64,000 nucleotides of DNA from Lysinibacillus piscis (GCF_026012395.1 NZ_BRZA01000002.1:620001-684000), one strand, 5' to 3'; numbered from the stretch's first letter, positions 43,380-52,559 are shown. The notes: generated by a model from the sequence alone, not told the origin. A program made the numbers and translations.

Positions 43380-43414
43380 TTTCATGTAAACTAATGCGGA
43401 AGTAGGTATTTATT

Positions 43415-44281
43415 ATGAAATATAAATCATTATTATCAGTGCTTGTTGCGGGTGGCGTGTTAATGGCTGGCTGTGGTGATACAGAGGAAGCAAAAAAAGA
43501 GGATAAGCCAGCAACAGAGCAAGCAGAGCCGGCAAAAGAGGTTGATTTATCGGCTGAATTAGCAGCATATAAACAATTTGCACTTGAGCAAATGGATCAG
43601 TTTTTAATGGAAACAGAAAAATTTGTGAATTTCGTGAAGGCTGGCGACATGGAAGGGGCAAAAGCGACTTATGCACCTGCACGTATGTATTTTGAACGCT
43701 CTGAGCCAATTGCAGAGAGCTTTGGTGATCTTGACCCACGCATTGATGGGCGTTTAGCAGATATTCAAGAGGAAGGTAAAGGAGAAGAAGAGTGGACAGG
43801 CTATCATAAATTAGAGCATGCACTTTGGGTAGAAAATACTACAGCAGGTTATGAAGCAGTAGCAGACCAATTATTAGCAGATGCGAAGGAATTACATGCT
43901 TTAGTACAAACAGTAGAAGTGACGCCTGATTTAATGATTACAGGGGCAGTAGACCTGTTAAATGAAGTATCTACATCGAAAATTACAGGTGAAGAGGAAA
44001 TTTATTCCCATACCGATTTATATGATTTCAAAGCCAATATCGAAGGTGCTGAAAAAATCTTTGACATTCTGCGCACGAAATTAGAAGAAAAAGATGCAGC
44101 ATTAGTTACTACATTGGATGAAAAATTCAAAGCAGTAGATGATTTATTGGCAAAACATGCAACAGCTGATGGTGGCTATGTGTCCTACGAGGCGTTAACA
44201 GAGGATGATACAAAAGCATTAGCAGCGGCTGTGAATCAGCTTGGTGAACCTTTAAGTCAAATGGGGATCATTTTGGAGTGA
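43415..44281 (+). CDS. efeO: Iron uptake lipoprotein EfeO/EfeM (M75 imelysin-like)
   Basis: Membrane-anchored iron-binding component of the EfeUOB elemental ferrous/ferric iron uptake system. The 288-aa precursor has a lipoprotein signal with lipobox LMAGC (Cys20), an acidic Ala-rich linker and an imelysin-like all-helical domain with the HxxE metal site in GYHKLEHALWVE. The N-terminal cupredoxin domain of long EfeO forms is absent, as in Gram-positive and EfeM-type proteins. It is first in the operon, directly behind the Fur box. Confidence 0.93.
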   Translation: MKYKSLLSVLVAGGVLMAGCGDTEEAKKEDKPATEQAEPAKEVDLSAELAAYKQFALEQMDQFLMETEKFVNFVKAGDMEGAKATYAPARMYFERSEPIAESFGDLDPRIDGRLADIQEEGKGEEEWTGYHKLEHALWVENTTAGYEAVADQLLADAKELHALVQTVEVTPDLMITGAVDLLNEVSTSKITGEEEIYSHTDLYDFKANIEGAEKIFDILRTKLEEKDAALVTTLDEKFKAVDDLLAKHATADGGYVSYEALTEDDTKALAAAVNQLGEPLSQMGIILE

Positions 44282-44287
44282 TAATAG

Positions 44288-45535
44288 ATGACAGTGTCAA
44301 AAGATGATAAATGGACAGAGAAAAAAATCTCTAGACGTGAGATGTTAAAGCTAACAGGTGTCGGTATGGCAGGGGTAGCTATTGGTGCTTCAGGTCTAGG
44401 CGGCGTTATGAAAGCGATGGGCTATGAGCTATTAGAGGATGATAGTACAACGGCCCAAAATAAAGTGAATTTTTATGGTCCACATCAATCTGGCATCGTG
44501 ACACCTGTACAAACGCATATTTACTTTGCTTCACTGAATGTGTTATTGACATCGAAGCAGGAGCTACAAGAGTTGTTCAAGCAATGGACACCTCTTGTTG
44601 TGCGTTTAATGAATGGAGAAACGATGGTAGAAGCGACAACGAATACGCGTGTGCCAACAGGGGATACGGGAGAAGCAGCAGGACTGGATGCGGCGAATTT
44701 GTCCATTACAGTGGGCATAGGTCCTTCTTTATTTGATAAATTGGCTATGCAGCATTTAAAGCCTACAGCACTTCAGGATTTACCACATTTCCCAAAGGAC
44801 CAGCTCCAGCAGGAATGGACAGGTGGTGATTTATGTATTCAGGCTTGTGCGGATGACCCACAAGTAGCGTTCCATGCCGTACGTAATTTAGTGCGTGCAG
44901 CCTCTGGTAAAGTGGAAATTAAATGGTCGCAAGCAGGCTTTAATTCCTTTCCAGCAAAAGGAGGCACACCACGCAATTTATTTGCCTTTAAAGACGGTAC
45001 AGGCAATCCGACCGATGTGCAGGAATTAAAAAAGGCTGTATGGGTGGATAATGGTTGGTTAAAAGATGGTTCTTATTTAGTCGCACGTAAAATTCAAATG
45101 CATTTAGAAACATGGGACCGTACATCATTAAAGGACCAAGAGGCAACATTTGGTCGTCATAGGGATAGTGGTGCACCTCTAGGAAAAACGCAAGAATTTG
45201 ATGCCTTTGATGTAGAGGAGAAGGACAGTAATGGCGAATATCTTATGCCTGATACGTCCCATACGCATTTAGCGCGTAAATCAGGTGTGCAAATGTTGCG
45301 CCGTTCTTATTCATACGCATCTGGTGTAATGTCGAATACAGGTGCGCATGATGCGGGCTTATTATTTATTTCCTTTCAAAAGGATCCTGCGCAATTTATT
45401 GCTGTACAAAATAGCTTAGGGCGTATGGATAAGTTAAATGAATATATTACCCACCGAGGTAGTGCCGTATTTGCATGTTTCCCTGGTGTACAAAAGGGGA
45501 GTTATTTAGGTGAAGCACTTTTTAATGCACTGTAG
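44288..45535 (+). CDS. efeB: Tat-exported DyP-type heme peroxidase EfeB
   Basis: Extracytoplasmic heme peroxidase oxidising ferrous iron or handling heme for the Efe system. The 415-aa protein has a twin-arginine signal (ISRREMLKLTG, Arg16-Arg17) with a hydrophobic Gly/Ala core. The DyP domain has LFAFKDGTGNPTD, the distal Asp motif; the usual first Gly of GxxDG is Ala here. HTHLARKSG and RRSYSY follow near the proximal His region. It starts 6 nt after efeO, and its 3' end overlaps efeU by 26 nt. Confidence 0.93.
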   Translation: MTVSKDDKWTEKKISRREMLKLTGVGMAGVAIGASGLGGVMKAMGYELLEDDSTTAQNKVNFYGPHQSGIVTPVQTHIYFASLNVLLTSKQELQELFKQWTPLVVRLMNGETMVEATTNTRVPTGDTGEAAGLDAANLSITVGIGPSLFDKLAMQHLKPTALQDLPHFPKDQLQQEWTGGDLCIQACADDPQVAFHAVRNLVRAASGKVEIKWSQAGFNSFPAKGGTPRNLFAFKDGTGNPTDVQELKKAVWVDNGWLKDGSYLVARKIQMHLETWDRTSLKDQEATFGRHRDSGAPLGKTQEFDAFDVEEKDSNGEYLMPDTSHTHLARKSGVQMLRRSYSYASGVMSNTGAHDAGLLFISFQKDPAQFIAVQNSLGRMDKLNEYITHRGSAVFACFPGVQKGSYLGEALFNAL

Positions 45536-47231
45536 TCTTATCATGGTAATATTGCTTGCTTTTACACTGCCTGCACAGGCGGCACAATCCTATAGTCAAT
45601 TCTATATTGCGATTAGCGATGCGCTGATGAACACAAAGCAAGACAAGGAAGCAGAGGCAACACAGGCGCTGACACAATTTACGGAAGCATGGGCATCTGT
45701 GACTTCTGAGCAAAAGGACGCAAAGGCAAAAGTAGATCAAGCACTTGCGAAAGCTGTACAAGCAACAGTTAAAGAAGAGCGTTTAGCCGCATTAATAGAG
45801 CTATCAAATGCTTTACGTCATTTAGAAAAGCTTGAAAACCCTGTTGATGAGGCAGCACAGCGAGCAGAATTTGGTCAAAAATTCAAGCCTGTGATGACGA
45901 CATTTGAAAAGGCGTTGGCAAGTGGTGATGTAAAGGCAATTGATCAAGCCTATAAGGAATTTAATGTACGTTGGAATAAAAATGAACGGCCTGTACGTGA
46001 GCAAAGCATTGCTATGTATGGGCAAATTGAAACACAAATGGCATTTATTCGCATTGAATTAGCTTCAGAGACACCTGCTATTGCGACAATTGAAGCTCAA
46101 TATGCCGATGTGAAACAAAGCATTGAGGATTTTGTAGCGGGACATGATACAGCCAAAGTGGTAGAGGGCGATTATTCTTTAGCGACATTAATTGCCTATA
46201 TTGATGAAGCAAATGATTTTATTGATGCAGGAGATTACAAGGCAGCTTCTAATAAAATAAAAGATTTTATTCGTATATGGCCAAGTGTGGAGATTGATAT
46301 TTCGACACGTAATGGTAGTCTGTATACAAAAATCGAAAGCGATATGCCGATCATTGTCAGTGATTTATTAAAATCGAATGTGGATGTGCCGACTGTACAA
46401 AATAAGCTGCAAACATTTCGTACAGAAATTGAATTAATACAGGGAAATTCAGATTATACATTATGGGACGCTGCTTTGATCTTACTGCGTGAGGGCTTAG
46501 AAGCATTGCTGATTATTTTAGCCTTAGTATCCTTTTTAGAGCGCTCAGGACAAAAGGCAATGCGTCGCTGGATTTATATCGGGGCATTAGCAGGGATTCT
46601 ACTATCAGCCGTTGCTGCTGTACTGATGTCCACTGTTTTTCAATCGGCAACAATCGATATGAACAGGGAATTGATGGAAGGCTATGTGGGCTTACTTGCT
46701 GCTGCGATGATGATTGGTGTTGGTATCTGGCTGCACAGTAAATCCAGTGTAGCAAGCTGGAATCGCTATATTGCTAAACAGCTTGGCCAAGCCATTTCTA
46801 GTGGCTCTGTCCTTGCGATGGCGATGATTAGCTTTTTATCTGTTTTCCGTGAAGGAGCAGAAACACTCGTCTTTTATGCAGGGCTTGCCCCTAAAATGGC
46901 AACTTCGCAATTTGCATTAGGAATTGTCGTAGCACTTGTGATTTTAGCGATTTTCACGGTGGTATTATTGAAAGCCAGTGGTAAAATACCAATTCATCGC
47001 TTTTTTGCAGTGGCAACCGTACTCATTTATGTACTTGCCTTTAAAATTATTGGTGTGAGCTTGCATACACTGCAATTGCGAGATACGATATCCACAACAA
47101 TTGTCGATGGCTTACCGATTGTCAATTTCATCGGTTTTTACCCAACTGTGGAAACGATGGTTGGTCAAGGCCTTTTACTCGTACTTGTTTTAGCAACCAT
47201 TGTATATAAAAAGAAAAATAGCTCTTCTTGA
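45510..47231 (+). CDS. efeU: Iron permease EfeU (FTR1 family) with extracytoplasmic domain
   Basis: A 573-aa permease. An N-terminal signal segment (MVILLAFTLPAQA) is followed by a helical extracytoplasmic region (about residues 28-315), then seven transmembrane helices. Both FTR1 iron motifs are present: LREGLEALLI in the first helix and FREGAETLVF in the fourth. GTG 45510 is the likely start, with AAGGGGAG about 7 nt upstream, inside the end of efeB. It completes an efeO-efeB-efeU operon; this order differs from E. coli efeUOB. Confidence 0.93.
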   Translation: MKHFLMHCSLIMVILLAFTLPAQAAQSYSQFYIAISDALMNTKQDKEAEATQALTQFTEAWASVTSEQKDAKAKVDQALAKAVQATVKEERLAALIELSNALRHLEKLENPVDEAAQRAEFGQKFKPVMTTFEKALASGDVKAIDQAYKEFNVRWNKNERPVREQSIAMYGQIETQMAFIRIELASETPAIATIEAQYADVKQSIEDFVAGHDTAKVVEGDYSLATLIAYIDEANDFIDAGDYKAASNKIKDFIRIWPSVEIDISTRNGSLYTKIESDMPIIVSDLLKSNVDVPTVQNKLQTFRTEIELIQGNSDYTLWDAALILLREGLEALLIILALVSFLERSGQKAMRRWIYIGALAGILLSAVAAVLMSTVFQSATIDMNRELMEGYVGLLAAAMMIGVGIWLHSKSSVASWNRYIAKQLGQAISSGSVLAMAMISFLSVFREGAETLVFYAGLAPKMATSQFALGIVVALVILAIFTVVLLKASGKIPIHRFFAVATVLIYVLAFKIIGVSLHTLQLRDTISTTIVDGLPIVNFIGFYPTVETMVGQGLLLVLVLATIVYKKKNSSS

Positions 47232-47240
47232 TGGTGTTGG

Positions 47241-47274
47241 CCTCAAAAGTTAGTTTTGATACTAACTTTTGGGG
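47241..47274 (+). terminator. Hairpin after efeU
   Basis: CCTCAAAAGTTAGT / ACTAACTTTTGGGG with loop TTTTGA. The T-run is inside the stem, and TTC follows. Confidence 0.65.
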
Positions 47275-47306
47275 TTCTACTACCTATATGGAGAGCTATT
47301 TTTAAT

Positions 47307-48119
47307 TTACTGCCAATGAACTGGGCGTTTAATATAGTAAGGAAGCTTTGTTTGGCTATTGCCTCGTGCAGAATTGATTTGCATTTGCGTGAGGAAAAGA
47401 CTGGTCGATAAATCTGTTCCACGTAGGTCAGCATCTCGTAAATCAGCACCAATTAAATCAACACCACGTAAATCCGCCTGTTGTAAATTAGCTGCAATTA
47501 AGTAAGCGCCTCGTAAATCCGCTTGTTTTAAATTTTTTCCCTTTAAATTTTTGCCCATCCAATCAACCCCTCTAAAATTGGACTGGCTTTGTCGAATTTG
47601 TTGACTTGCTTCCGATAATAGTGCATTGACAGGCTGACGATAGCTGACAATATCCAATTTCTCCAATTCATCTGCATCTAGCTCAGTCGCATTCTGTAAG
47701 GTTGCTAATTGTGCTTGTAGTTTTTTAGTAAGCTGTGGTGGGAGCTTGTAGGCTAAAGCTTCGGCTACATAAGCAATCATTTCAAATAGCTGTTCCATTA
47801 TAGGGAAGGCACGAAACATCGTGTCTGCGATTTCAGGGTGTTGTCGCCAATCTTGCCCATGAAATGTTTGTTGCGATATTTTTTGGCCTGCACCTAAGCA
47901 GTCAAAAACAGTGCAACCTTTAAAGCCTTTGTCACGAAGTTGATGGTGAATTTGACAGCGAAAATCTATTTGTAAATTAGGGCAGGGTGTTCCAGCAGGC
48001 TTATTGAGAGCAAAGTCACTAGAGGCTGTAATGGTTAACGCGGTACAGCATAGCCCAAAGCATTGCTGACAATCTGCCTGTAAATTTTGACGGAGTGTTG
48101 TGTAATCAGTGCTTGTCAT
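47307..48119 (-). CDS. Pentapeptide-repeat protein with N-terminal cysteine cluster
   Basis: A 270-aa protein. The N-terminus has a Cys cluster (ADCQQCFGLCC, about residues 15-25) with further Cys at PCPNLQIDFRCQIH, suggesting metal binding. A helical middle follows. The C-terminal half (about 180-245) is a pentapeptide-repeat solenoid with A(D/N)LRG/LxxADL spacing, for example QADLRGAYLIAANLQQADLR. The combination is seen in uncharacterised Bacillales proteins; DNA-mimic activity of some pentapeptide proteins cannot be assumed. Monocistronic, opposite to its neighbours. Confidence 0.85.
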   Translation of the reverse strand: MTSTDYTTLRQNLQADCQQCFGLCCTALTITASSDFALNKPAGTPCPNLQIDFRCQIHHQLRDKGFKGCTVFDCLGAGQKISQQTFHGQDWRQHPEIADTMFRAFPIMEQLFEMIAYVAEALAYKLPPQLTKKLQAQLATLQNATELDADELEKLDIVSYRQPVNALLSEASQQIRQSQSNFRGVDWMGKNLKGKNLKQADLRGAYLIAANLQQADLRGVDLIGADLRDADLRGTDLSTSLFLTQMQINSARGNSQTKLPYYIKRPVHWQ

Positions 48120-48212
48120 AGGAAATAATTTGTCTCCTTGTGTTTATTTTTCCTTATTTTAACGTACTTATAGAAAGAACGAAAGTAGTGTCCAAAATAA
48201 TAGGGGTGATGA

Positions 48213-48242
48213 TTGGTATATTTTGTTGAATGATACTATAAT
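48213..48242 (+). promoter_or_regulatory. Putative sigma-A promoter abutting a beheaded gene
   Basis: TTGGTA (48213-48218), an 18-nt gap and a perfect TATAAT (48237-48242). The remaining reading frame of the PH-domain remnant begins at the end of this -10 element. Confidence 0.45.
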
Positions 48243-48538
48243 GTAGGAAAATAAGAAATGACGGTTTATTTCACTATCCGACATTTGGTGCAGGTGGCCA
48301 GCGCAAAGGCATATTAGCTGCAACTAATCAGCGTCTATTCTTTTATACCAAATATATGGATAGTGAAACATTTGAGGAATTTGCCTATGATAAACTGGAT
48401 TCAATTGAGGCTAAGAGCGAGCTATTGAGTGGTGCAAAAATTATTTTCTACCATGAGAGTGCTCGTGAAAAGATTGCGCATATTCAAGAGGGTAATATCG
48501 AACAATTTGTAGCAAAGGTGCAAGAAAAAATTGGCTAA
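48242..48538 (+). pseudogene. PH-domain (YokE-like) protein, N-terminus lost
   Basis: The frame is open from just after a TAA at 48239. It reads DGLFHYPTFGAGGQ, RKGILAATNQRLFFYTKY, then EFAYDKLDSIEAKSELL and IEQFVAKVQEKIG, a recognisable bacterial PH-like domain of the YokE type. No ATG, GTG or TTG occurs before Met at 48356, which lies in the middle of the domain. The first strand and start codon are therefore missing. It is most likely a 5'-deleted gene; the alternative is a rare start codon upstream. Confidence 0.6.
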
Positions 48539-48576
48539 TAGCTGTGTTTTGTGAATGTAGAAAGAAGTGTGGAAGG

Positions 48577-49434
48577 ATGTTACAGGTCAATGTTCAAAAT
48601 GCGAGTTTAATTTTAGAAGGGGGCACATTTCGGACTGTCTTTAGTTCGGGTGTTTTAGATGCCTTATTAGAACATCATATAATGATGCCCTACGTTGTGG
48701 CGATTTCAGGCGGTGCAGTCAATGCTTGCTCCTATGTTTCTCAGCAAAAGGAGCGTTCTTTGCGCGTGCTGACAGATTATCGACATGATAAGCGTTATAT
48801 GGGACTAAAAAACTTTGTCAAAGAAAAGAGTTTATTTGGTTTAGATTTCGCCTATAATGTGATTCCAAACCAGCTTGATTTATTCGATTGGGATACATAC
48901 CAGCAATATGATGGAACATTGCTATTTGGTGTTACAAATGCTTATACAGGACAGGTGGAATATATGGATGCAAAACAGATGGACCGTGCTTGTATAATGC
49001 TACGTGCAACCTGTGCCATCCCGATTTTATTTCCTGAAATTAAGCTGAATGACACGCCTTATTATGATGGCGGTTTAGCTGAGCCAATACCCATTCAACA
49101 TAGTGTAGAGCAAGGATTCCAGAAGCACGTACTTGTGCTGACACGTCCAAAGGGTTATCAAAAAAAGATGGATCGTCAAAGTAAATGGGCGATGAAGCTA
49201 CTCGCCAAACGTTATCCTAATTTAGTGACGAGTATGCAAAAACGTGCTGCACATTATAATGCCTCTTTAGCCCTGTGTGAGCAGTTAGAAGCAGAAGGAA
49301 AAACCTTTATCTTTCGTCCAACAGCACCTTTAAATAGCTTTGAAAAAGATACAATGCAAATGAAGAAAAATTATCAAATGGGCTATGAACAAGCGATACA
49401 GCAGATGGATGCGTTGAAACGGTTTTTACAGTAA
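48577..49434 (+). CDS. Patatin-like phospholipase family protein, atypical nucleophile elbow
   Basis: A 285-aa protein of the bacterial patatin group. The oxyanion loop is LILEGGTFRTVFSSGVLDAL (residues 11-30). The nucleophile elbow reads VAISGGAVNA with Ser44, where the usual GxSxG is AxSxG. The catalytic Asp motif YYDGGLAEPIP is intact, and MLRATCAIPILFPE precedes it as in the family. It likely hydrolyses acyl esters of lipids, but activity is uncertain because of the Gly-to-Ala change. ATG 48577 gives the conserved N-terminus but abuts GGAAGG; an in-frame GTG at 48544 is the alternative. Confidence 0.85.
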   Translation: MLQVNVQNASLILEGGTFRTVFSSGVLDALLEHHIMMPYVVAISGGAVNACSYVSQQKERSLRVLTDYRHDKRYMGLKNFVKEKSLFGLDFAYNVIPNQLDLFDWDTYQQYDGTLLFGVTNAYTGQVEYMDAKQMDRACIMLRATCAIPILFPEIKLNDTPYYDGGLAEPIPIQHSVEQGFQKHVLVLTRPKGYQKKMDRQSKWAMKLLAKRYPNLVTSMQKRAAHYNASLALCEQLEAEGKTFIFRPTAPLNSFEKDTMQMKKNYQMGYEQAIQQMDALKRFLQ

Positions 49435-49463
49435 GGGTTAGAAATTAAAAAAGGTGTTTAGAC

Positions 49464-50099
49464 ATGCAGTTTAAAAAATTCATGCAAAAATATTATAATG
49501 GGTTAATGTTATGGTCCAACACGTATCATTATTGGCATACAGGTATCCATGTTGAGCTAGGTCATAATGGAGGCATTGATCAAACTCACAATGACCACAA
49601 GCGTTCTTTAACGAAATTTCATATTTTGTATCAACAAGTAGCTGAAATGAGTGCGCTCTTGTTTAAGGAAACCGATGAAGTGATTGTAGTGGTAAATTCG
49701 TATCCATATTTAGCCCAGAAAACAGTGTACCCAAATTTTTTCAGGCGCTATGTAAAAGACCAAAAGAAAAAGTATAAGGTACGTTTACAAGACCATCACT
49801 GGCAATATGATGAGGACACTGTGTTTGTTCAACAAATGGAGCTATTTTGTAAAGTGTCAGATTTAAAATTAGCGCTACTTTTAAAAACATGTATTCATGA
49901 AGATTTTCGTCATCAATCACCACGTTTAAACAGTAGGCATAGTATGTTTGCTCCCGATGTGTTTTTGATAAATGTTCGTACAAAGAGTATTTTCCATTTG
50001 TATGATGATAGGGGCTGTGAAATAATGAATGTGGACAGAACATGGCATAAACATTTAGTAGACTATTTGGCAGAGTGGGACATACAAACTAAGCCATAA
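49464..50099 (+). CDS. DUF3885 domain protein
   Basis: A 211-aa cytosolic protein whose C-terminal segment SIFHLYDDRGCEIMN is the signature of DUF3885, a family of unknown function common in Bacillales and sometimes found near polymorphic toxin/immunity genes. ATG 49464 follows AAAAAAGGTG. It starts 29 nt after the patatin-like gene and is followed after 31 nt by a DUF2651 gene; the three may be one transcript ending in a strong terminator. Confidence 0.78.
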   Translation: MQFKKFMQKYYNGLMLWSNTYHYWHTGIHVELGHNGGIDQTHNDHKRSLTKFHILYQQVAEMSALLFKETDEVIVVVNSYPYLAQKTVYPNFFRRYVKDQKKKYKVRLQDHHWQYDEDTVFVQQMELFCKVSDLKLALLLKTCIHEDFRHQSPRLNSRHSMFAPDVFLINVRTKSIFHLYDDRGCEIMNVDRTWHKHLVDYLAEWDIQTKP

Positions 50100-50130
50100 T
50101 TTGTTTTAAAAATAGAAGGAGCTGGAATAG

Positions 50131-50355
50131 TTGGAATTTGTATTTGCTTTTTTATTTTGGCCGATAATTGTAGTTATCTTTTCGATTAGTAGTTTCTTTT
50201 TAGTGAAAAAATGGTTTATTGCGCCAATTATTACCTGTGTTATTTTTGTTATACTCACCTATACAATTTTTAACCCTACTTTTCTTTTTTGGACAGTTAT
50301 TTATACAATTTTATCACTTTTAGTGAGTATTTTGCTATTTTTTAAATATAAATAA
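50131..50355 (+). CDS. DUF2651 family small membrane protein
   Basis: A 74-aa, very hydrophobic protein with three predicted helices and the central motif VKKWFIAPIITCVIFVILTY, typical of the YbeF/DUF2651 group. Function unknown. TTG start with GAAGGAGCTG 7 nt upstream. Last gene of a short plus-strand unit before a terminator. Confidence 0.8.
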   Translation: MEFVFAFLFWPIIVVIFSISSFFLVKKWFIAPIITCVIFVILTYTIFNPTFLFWTVIYTILSLLVSILLFFKYK

Positions 50356-50356
50356 A

Positions 50357-50404
50357 AATTCCTCTAAGCCACTATTGCCAATGGTTTAGAGGATTATTTT
50401 TTTG
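50357..50404 (+). terminator. Terminator after DUF2651
   Basis: The stem TCCTCTAAGCCA / TGGTTTAGAGGA has a 10-nt loop, followed by TTATTTTTTT. Confidence 0.92.
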
Positions 50405-50475
50405 TGAGCGTCACAAAAATTTAAAAAAACTATTTATTTTTTTAAAAAGTCGGAATATAATAGTTACTAACTTGT

Positions 50476-50489
50476 TGAAAACGCTTTTT
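50476..50489. promoter_or_regulatory. CcpA cre-like site before nagE
   Basis: TGAAAACGCTTTTT matches the cre consensus (TGAAANCGNTTTCA-like) except for the last two bases. It lies downstream of a TATAAT at 50456-50461, a position expected for road-block repression by CcpA. Confidence 0.55.
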
Positions 50490-50494
50490 TAAAA

Positions 50495-50510
50495 AGTGGT
50501 CTAGACAACT
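50495..50510. promoter_or_regulatory. NagR (GntR/YvoA-type) operator before nagE
   Basis: AGTGGTCTAGACAACT differs by one base from the 16-bp palindrome AGTGGTCTAGACCACT known for NagR/DasR-type GlcNAc regulators. It is 25 nt before the nagE start. No nagR gene is in the window. Confidence 0.8.
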
Positions 50511-50535
50511 ATACCAAAAAAGGGGAGGAAAAAAG

Positions 50536-52476
50536 ATGTTCGCTTTTTTACAAAAGATTGGTAAATCATTAATGTTTCCAATCGCAACCTTGCCAGCAGC
50601 GGCGTTATTACTACGTTTAGGCTCTGGAGATTTACTTGGTGCAGTACCAAATGAAGCAATTCAGTATATTGCTAGTATTATGGCTGCTTCTGGTAATGCA
50701 ATTTTAGGTAATTTACCTATTATTTTTGCTATTGGTATTGCGATGGGCTTTGCGCATGATAATAGTGGTGGTGCAGCACTAGCGGGTGCGATTGCACAGC
50801 TTGTATTAGTAGCTGTATTAGGGGCTGTTAATGCAGACTTAAATATGGGTGTATTTGGTGGTATTATTTCAGGTATTACAGCAGGGCTATTATATAATAA
50901 GTTTTATAACGTTAAGTTCCCAGAGTGGCTATCATTCTTTGGTGGACGACGGTTTGTACCCATTATTACCTCAGTAGTCATTACATTATTAGGCGCAATT
51001 TTAGCTGTTATTTGGGGACCAGTACAAGATGGTATTGATGCAGTAGGGAACTGGATTATCGGTGCAGGTGCACTTGGTTATAGTGCATATGGTTTCTTAA
51101 ACCGTTTATTAATTCCAGTAGGTTTACACCATGTTATTAATACAGTTGTTTGGTTTGATTTTGGTGAATTTACGAATGCAGCAGGAGAAGTTGTTAAAGG
51201 GGATATTAACCGCTTCTTAAATGGAGATACTACAGCAGGATATTTCCAAGCTGGTTTCTTCCCGATTATGATGTTTGGTTTACCTGGTGCATGTTTAGCG
51301 ATGTATTTTGCAGCGAAAAAGGAAAAGCGTGCTGCAGTTGGTGGGATGTTTGTATCGATTGCGCTAACAGCCTTCTTAACAGGTGTTACAGAGCCGATTG
51401 AATTTACATTTATGTTCTTATCACCAGTATTATATGGTGTACATGCTGTCTTAACAGGTGTTTCACTTGCGGTTGCACACGTTATCGGCTTCCGTGATGG
51501 CTTCGGCTTCTCGGCTGGTTTAATGGACTGGTTATTAAACTTTGGTTTGGCAGATAAACCATTGATGTTATTGCCATTAGGGCTTGCATTTGGAGCAGTT
51601 TATTTCGTAATTTTCTATGTAGTGATTAAAAAATTAGATTTAAAAACACCTGGTCGTGAAGATGATGAGGAAGAAACAGAGGGCGCTTCAGCTGTAACAA
51701 GTGACTTAGATGTTCGTGCTTATCATACAATCGAAGCATTAGGTGGACAACAAAATATTAAACAAATTGACTACTGCACAACACGTCTTCGTTTAACAGT
51801 GGGTGATGCAAGTCAAGTAGATGATAAAGTTTTAAAACAAACAGGCGCACGTGGTGTGATGCGTATTAGCAAAACAAATGTGCAAGTAATTATTGGTACA
51901 TCTGTAGAATTTTTAGCAGAAGCAATGAAAGAACGCTTGAAAAAAGGAAATCCAGCACCTGCTAATGTAGCATTACAACAAGTGGCATCAACGCCAGAAC
52001 AATCAGTAGAGGCAACAATTGCTTCAAGTGATTTTGAAATGCCGATTACAGGTGAGCTATTGCCACTATCTGAAGTACCTGATGAAGCCTTTTCTTCAGG
52101 CATGATGGGACCTGGCTTTGGTATTAATCCACAAGATGGTACAGTATATGCACCATTTGATGGTCAAGTTGTGATGATTTTCCCAACAAAACATGCGATT
52201 GGTTTAAAAGCTGATACGGGTGTAGAAATTTTAATTCATGTTGGATTAGATACAGTGAAGTTGAATGGGGAAGGCTTTGAAACACTCGTAACAGATGGTC
52301 AAATCATTCAACGCGGAGATGCTTTAATCAAAGTAGATTTAGCAAGTATTAAGACCCTCGTGCCGTCTCTTGTAACACCTGTTATTTTCACAAACTTAAC
52401 AGGGCAAGAAGTTAAACTTGAGAAATCAGGTTACCAACGAGCAGGCTCTTCGAATATTATTTCGATTAACAAGTAA
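50536..52476 (+). CDS. nagE: PTS N-acetylglucosamine transporter EIICBA
   Basis: Imports and phosphorylates GlcNAc to GlcNAc-6-P. The 646-aa protein has an N-terminal EIIC membrane domain (about 1-365, starting FLQKIGKSLMFPIATLPAAALL), EIIB with phospho-Cys414 in IDYCTTRLRL and a C-terminal EIIA with phospho-His568 in ILIHVGLDTVKL. The three fused domains are typical of NagE and GlcNAc-specific permeases; the operon with nagA and nagB fixes the substrate. AGGGGAGG precedes ATG 50536. EI and HPr are encoded downstream in the same cluster. Confidence 0.95.
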   Translation: MFAFLQKIGKSLMFPIATLPAAALLLRLGSGDLLGAVPNEAIQYIASIMAASGNAILGNLPIIFAIGIAMGFAHDNSGGAALAGAIAQLVLVAVLGAVNADLNMGVFGGIISGITAGLLYNKFYNVKFPEWLSFFGGRRFVPIITSVVITLLGAILAVIWGPVQDGIDAVGNWIIGAGALGYSAYGFLNRLLIPVGLHHVINTVVWFDFGEFTNAAGEVVKGDINRFLNGDTTAGYFQAGFFPIMMFGLPGACLAMYFAAKKEKRAAVGGMFVSIALTAFLTGVTEPIEFTFMFLSPVLYGVHAVLTGVSLAVAHVIGFRDGFGFSAGLMDWLLNFGLADKPLMLLPLGLAFGAVYFVIFYVVIKKLDLKTPGREDDEEETEGASAVTSDLDVRAYHTIEALGGQQNIKQIDYCTTRLRLTVGDASQVDDKVLKQTGARGVMRISKTNVQVIIGTSVEFLAEAMKERLKKGNPAPANVALQQVASTPEQSVEATIASSDFEMPITGELLPLSEVPDEAFSSGMMGPGFGINPQDGTVYAPFDGQVVMIFPTKHAIGLKADTGVEILIHVGLDTVKLNGEGFETLVTDGQIIQRGDALIKVDLASIKTLVPSLVTPVIFTNLTGQEVKLEKSGYQRAGSSNIISINK

Positions 52477-52483
52477 TGACAGG

Positions 52484-52512
52484 AGCCAAAGTCATCATGA
52501 CTTTGGCTTTTA
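52484..52512 (+). terminator. Hairpin between nagE and nagA
   Basis: AGCCAAAGTC / GACTTTGGCT with a 5-nt loop and TTTT. Probably a partial terminator that lowers expression of the downstream genes relative to nagE. Confidence 0.75.
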
Positions 52513-52559
52513 TCTTAGTTCAGCAGGTGCATGAGGGAATTCCTGCTGAGTTAAGATAA
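52510..52559. repeat. 50-bp palindrome with TTATC/GATAA ends
   Basis: TTATCTTAGTTCAGCAGG pairs with CCTGCTGAGTTAAGATAA at 16 of 18 positions around a 14-nt loop. It begins in the T-run of the preceding hairpin. It is followed by AGCC and a third small hairpin, GCCTTT / AAAGGC (52561-52576). Same architecture as the element at 40310. Confidence 0.75.

Noticed and set aside
47400-47580. Short DNA repeats within the pentapeptide gene
   Set aside because: The periodicity comes from the 15-bp codon repeat of the pentapeptide solenoid, not from an independent DNA repeat or CRISPR.
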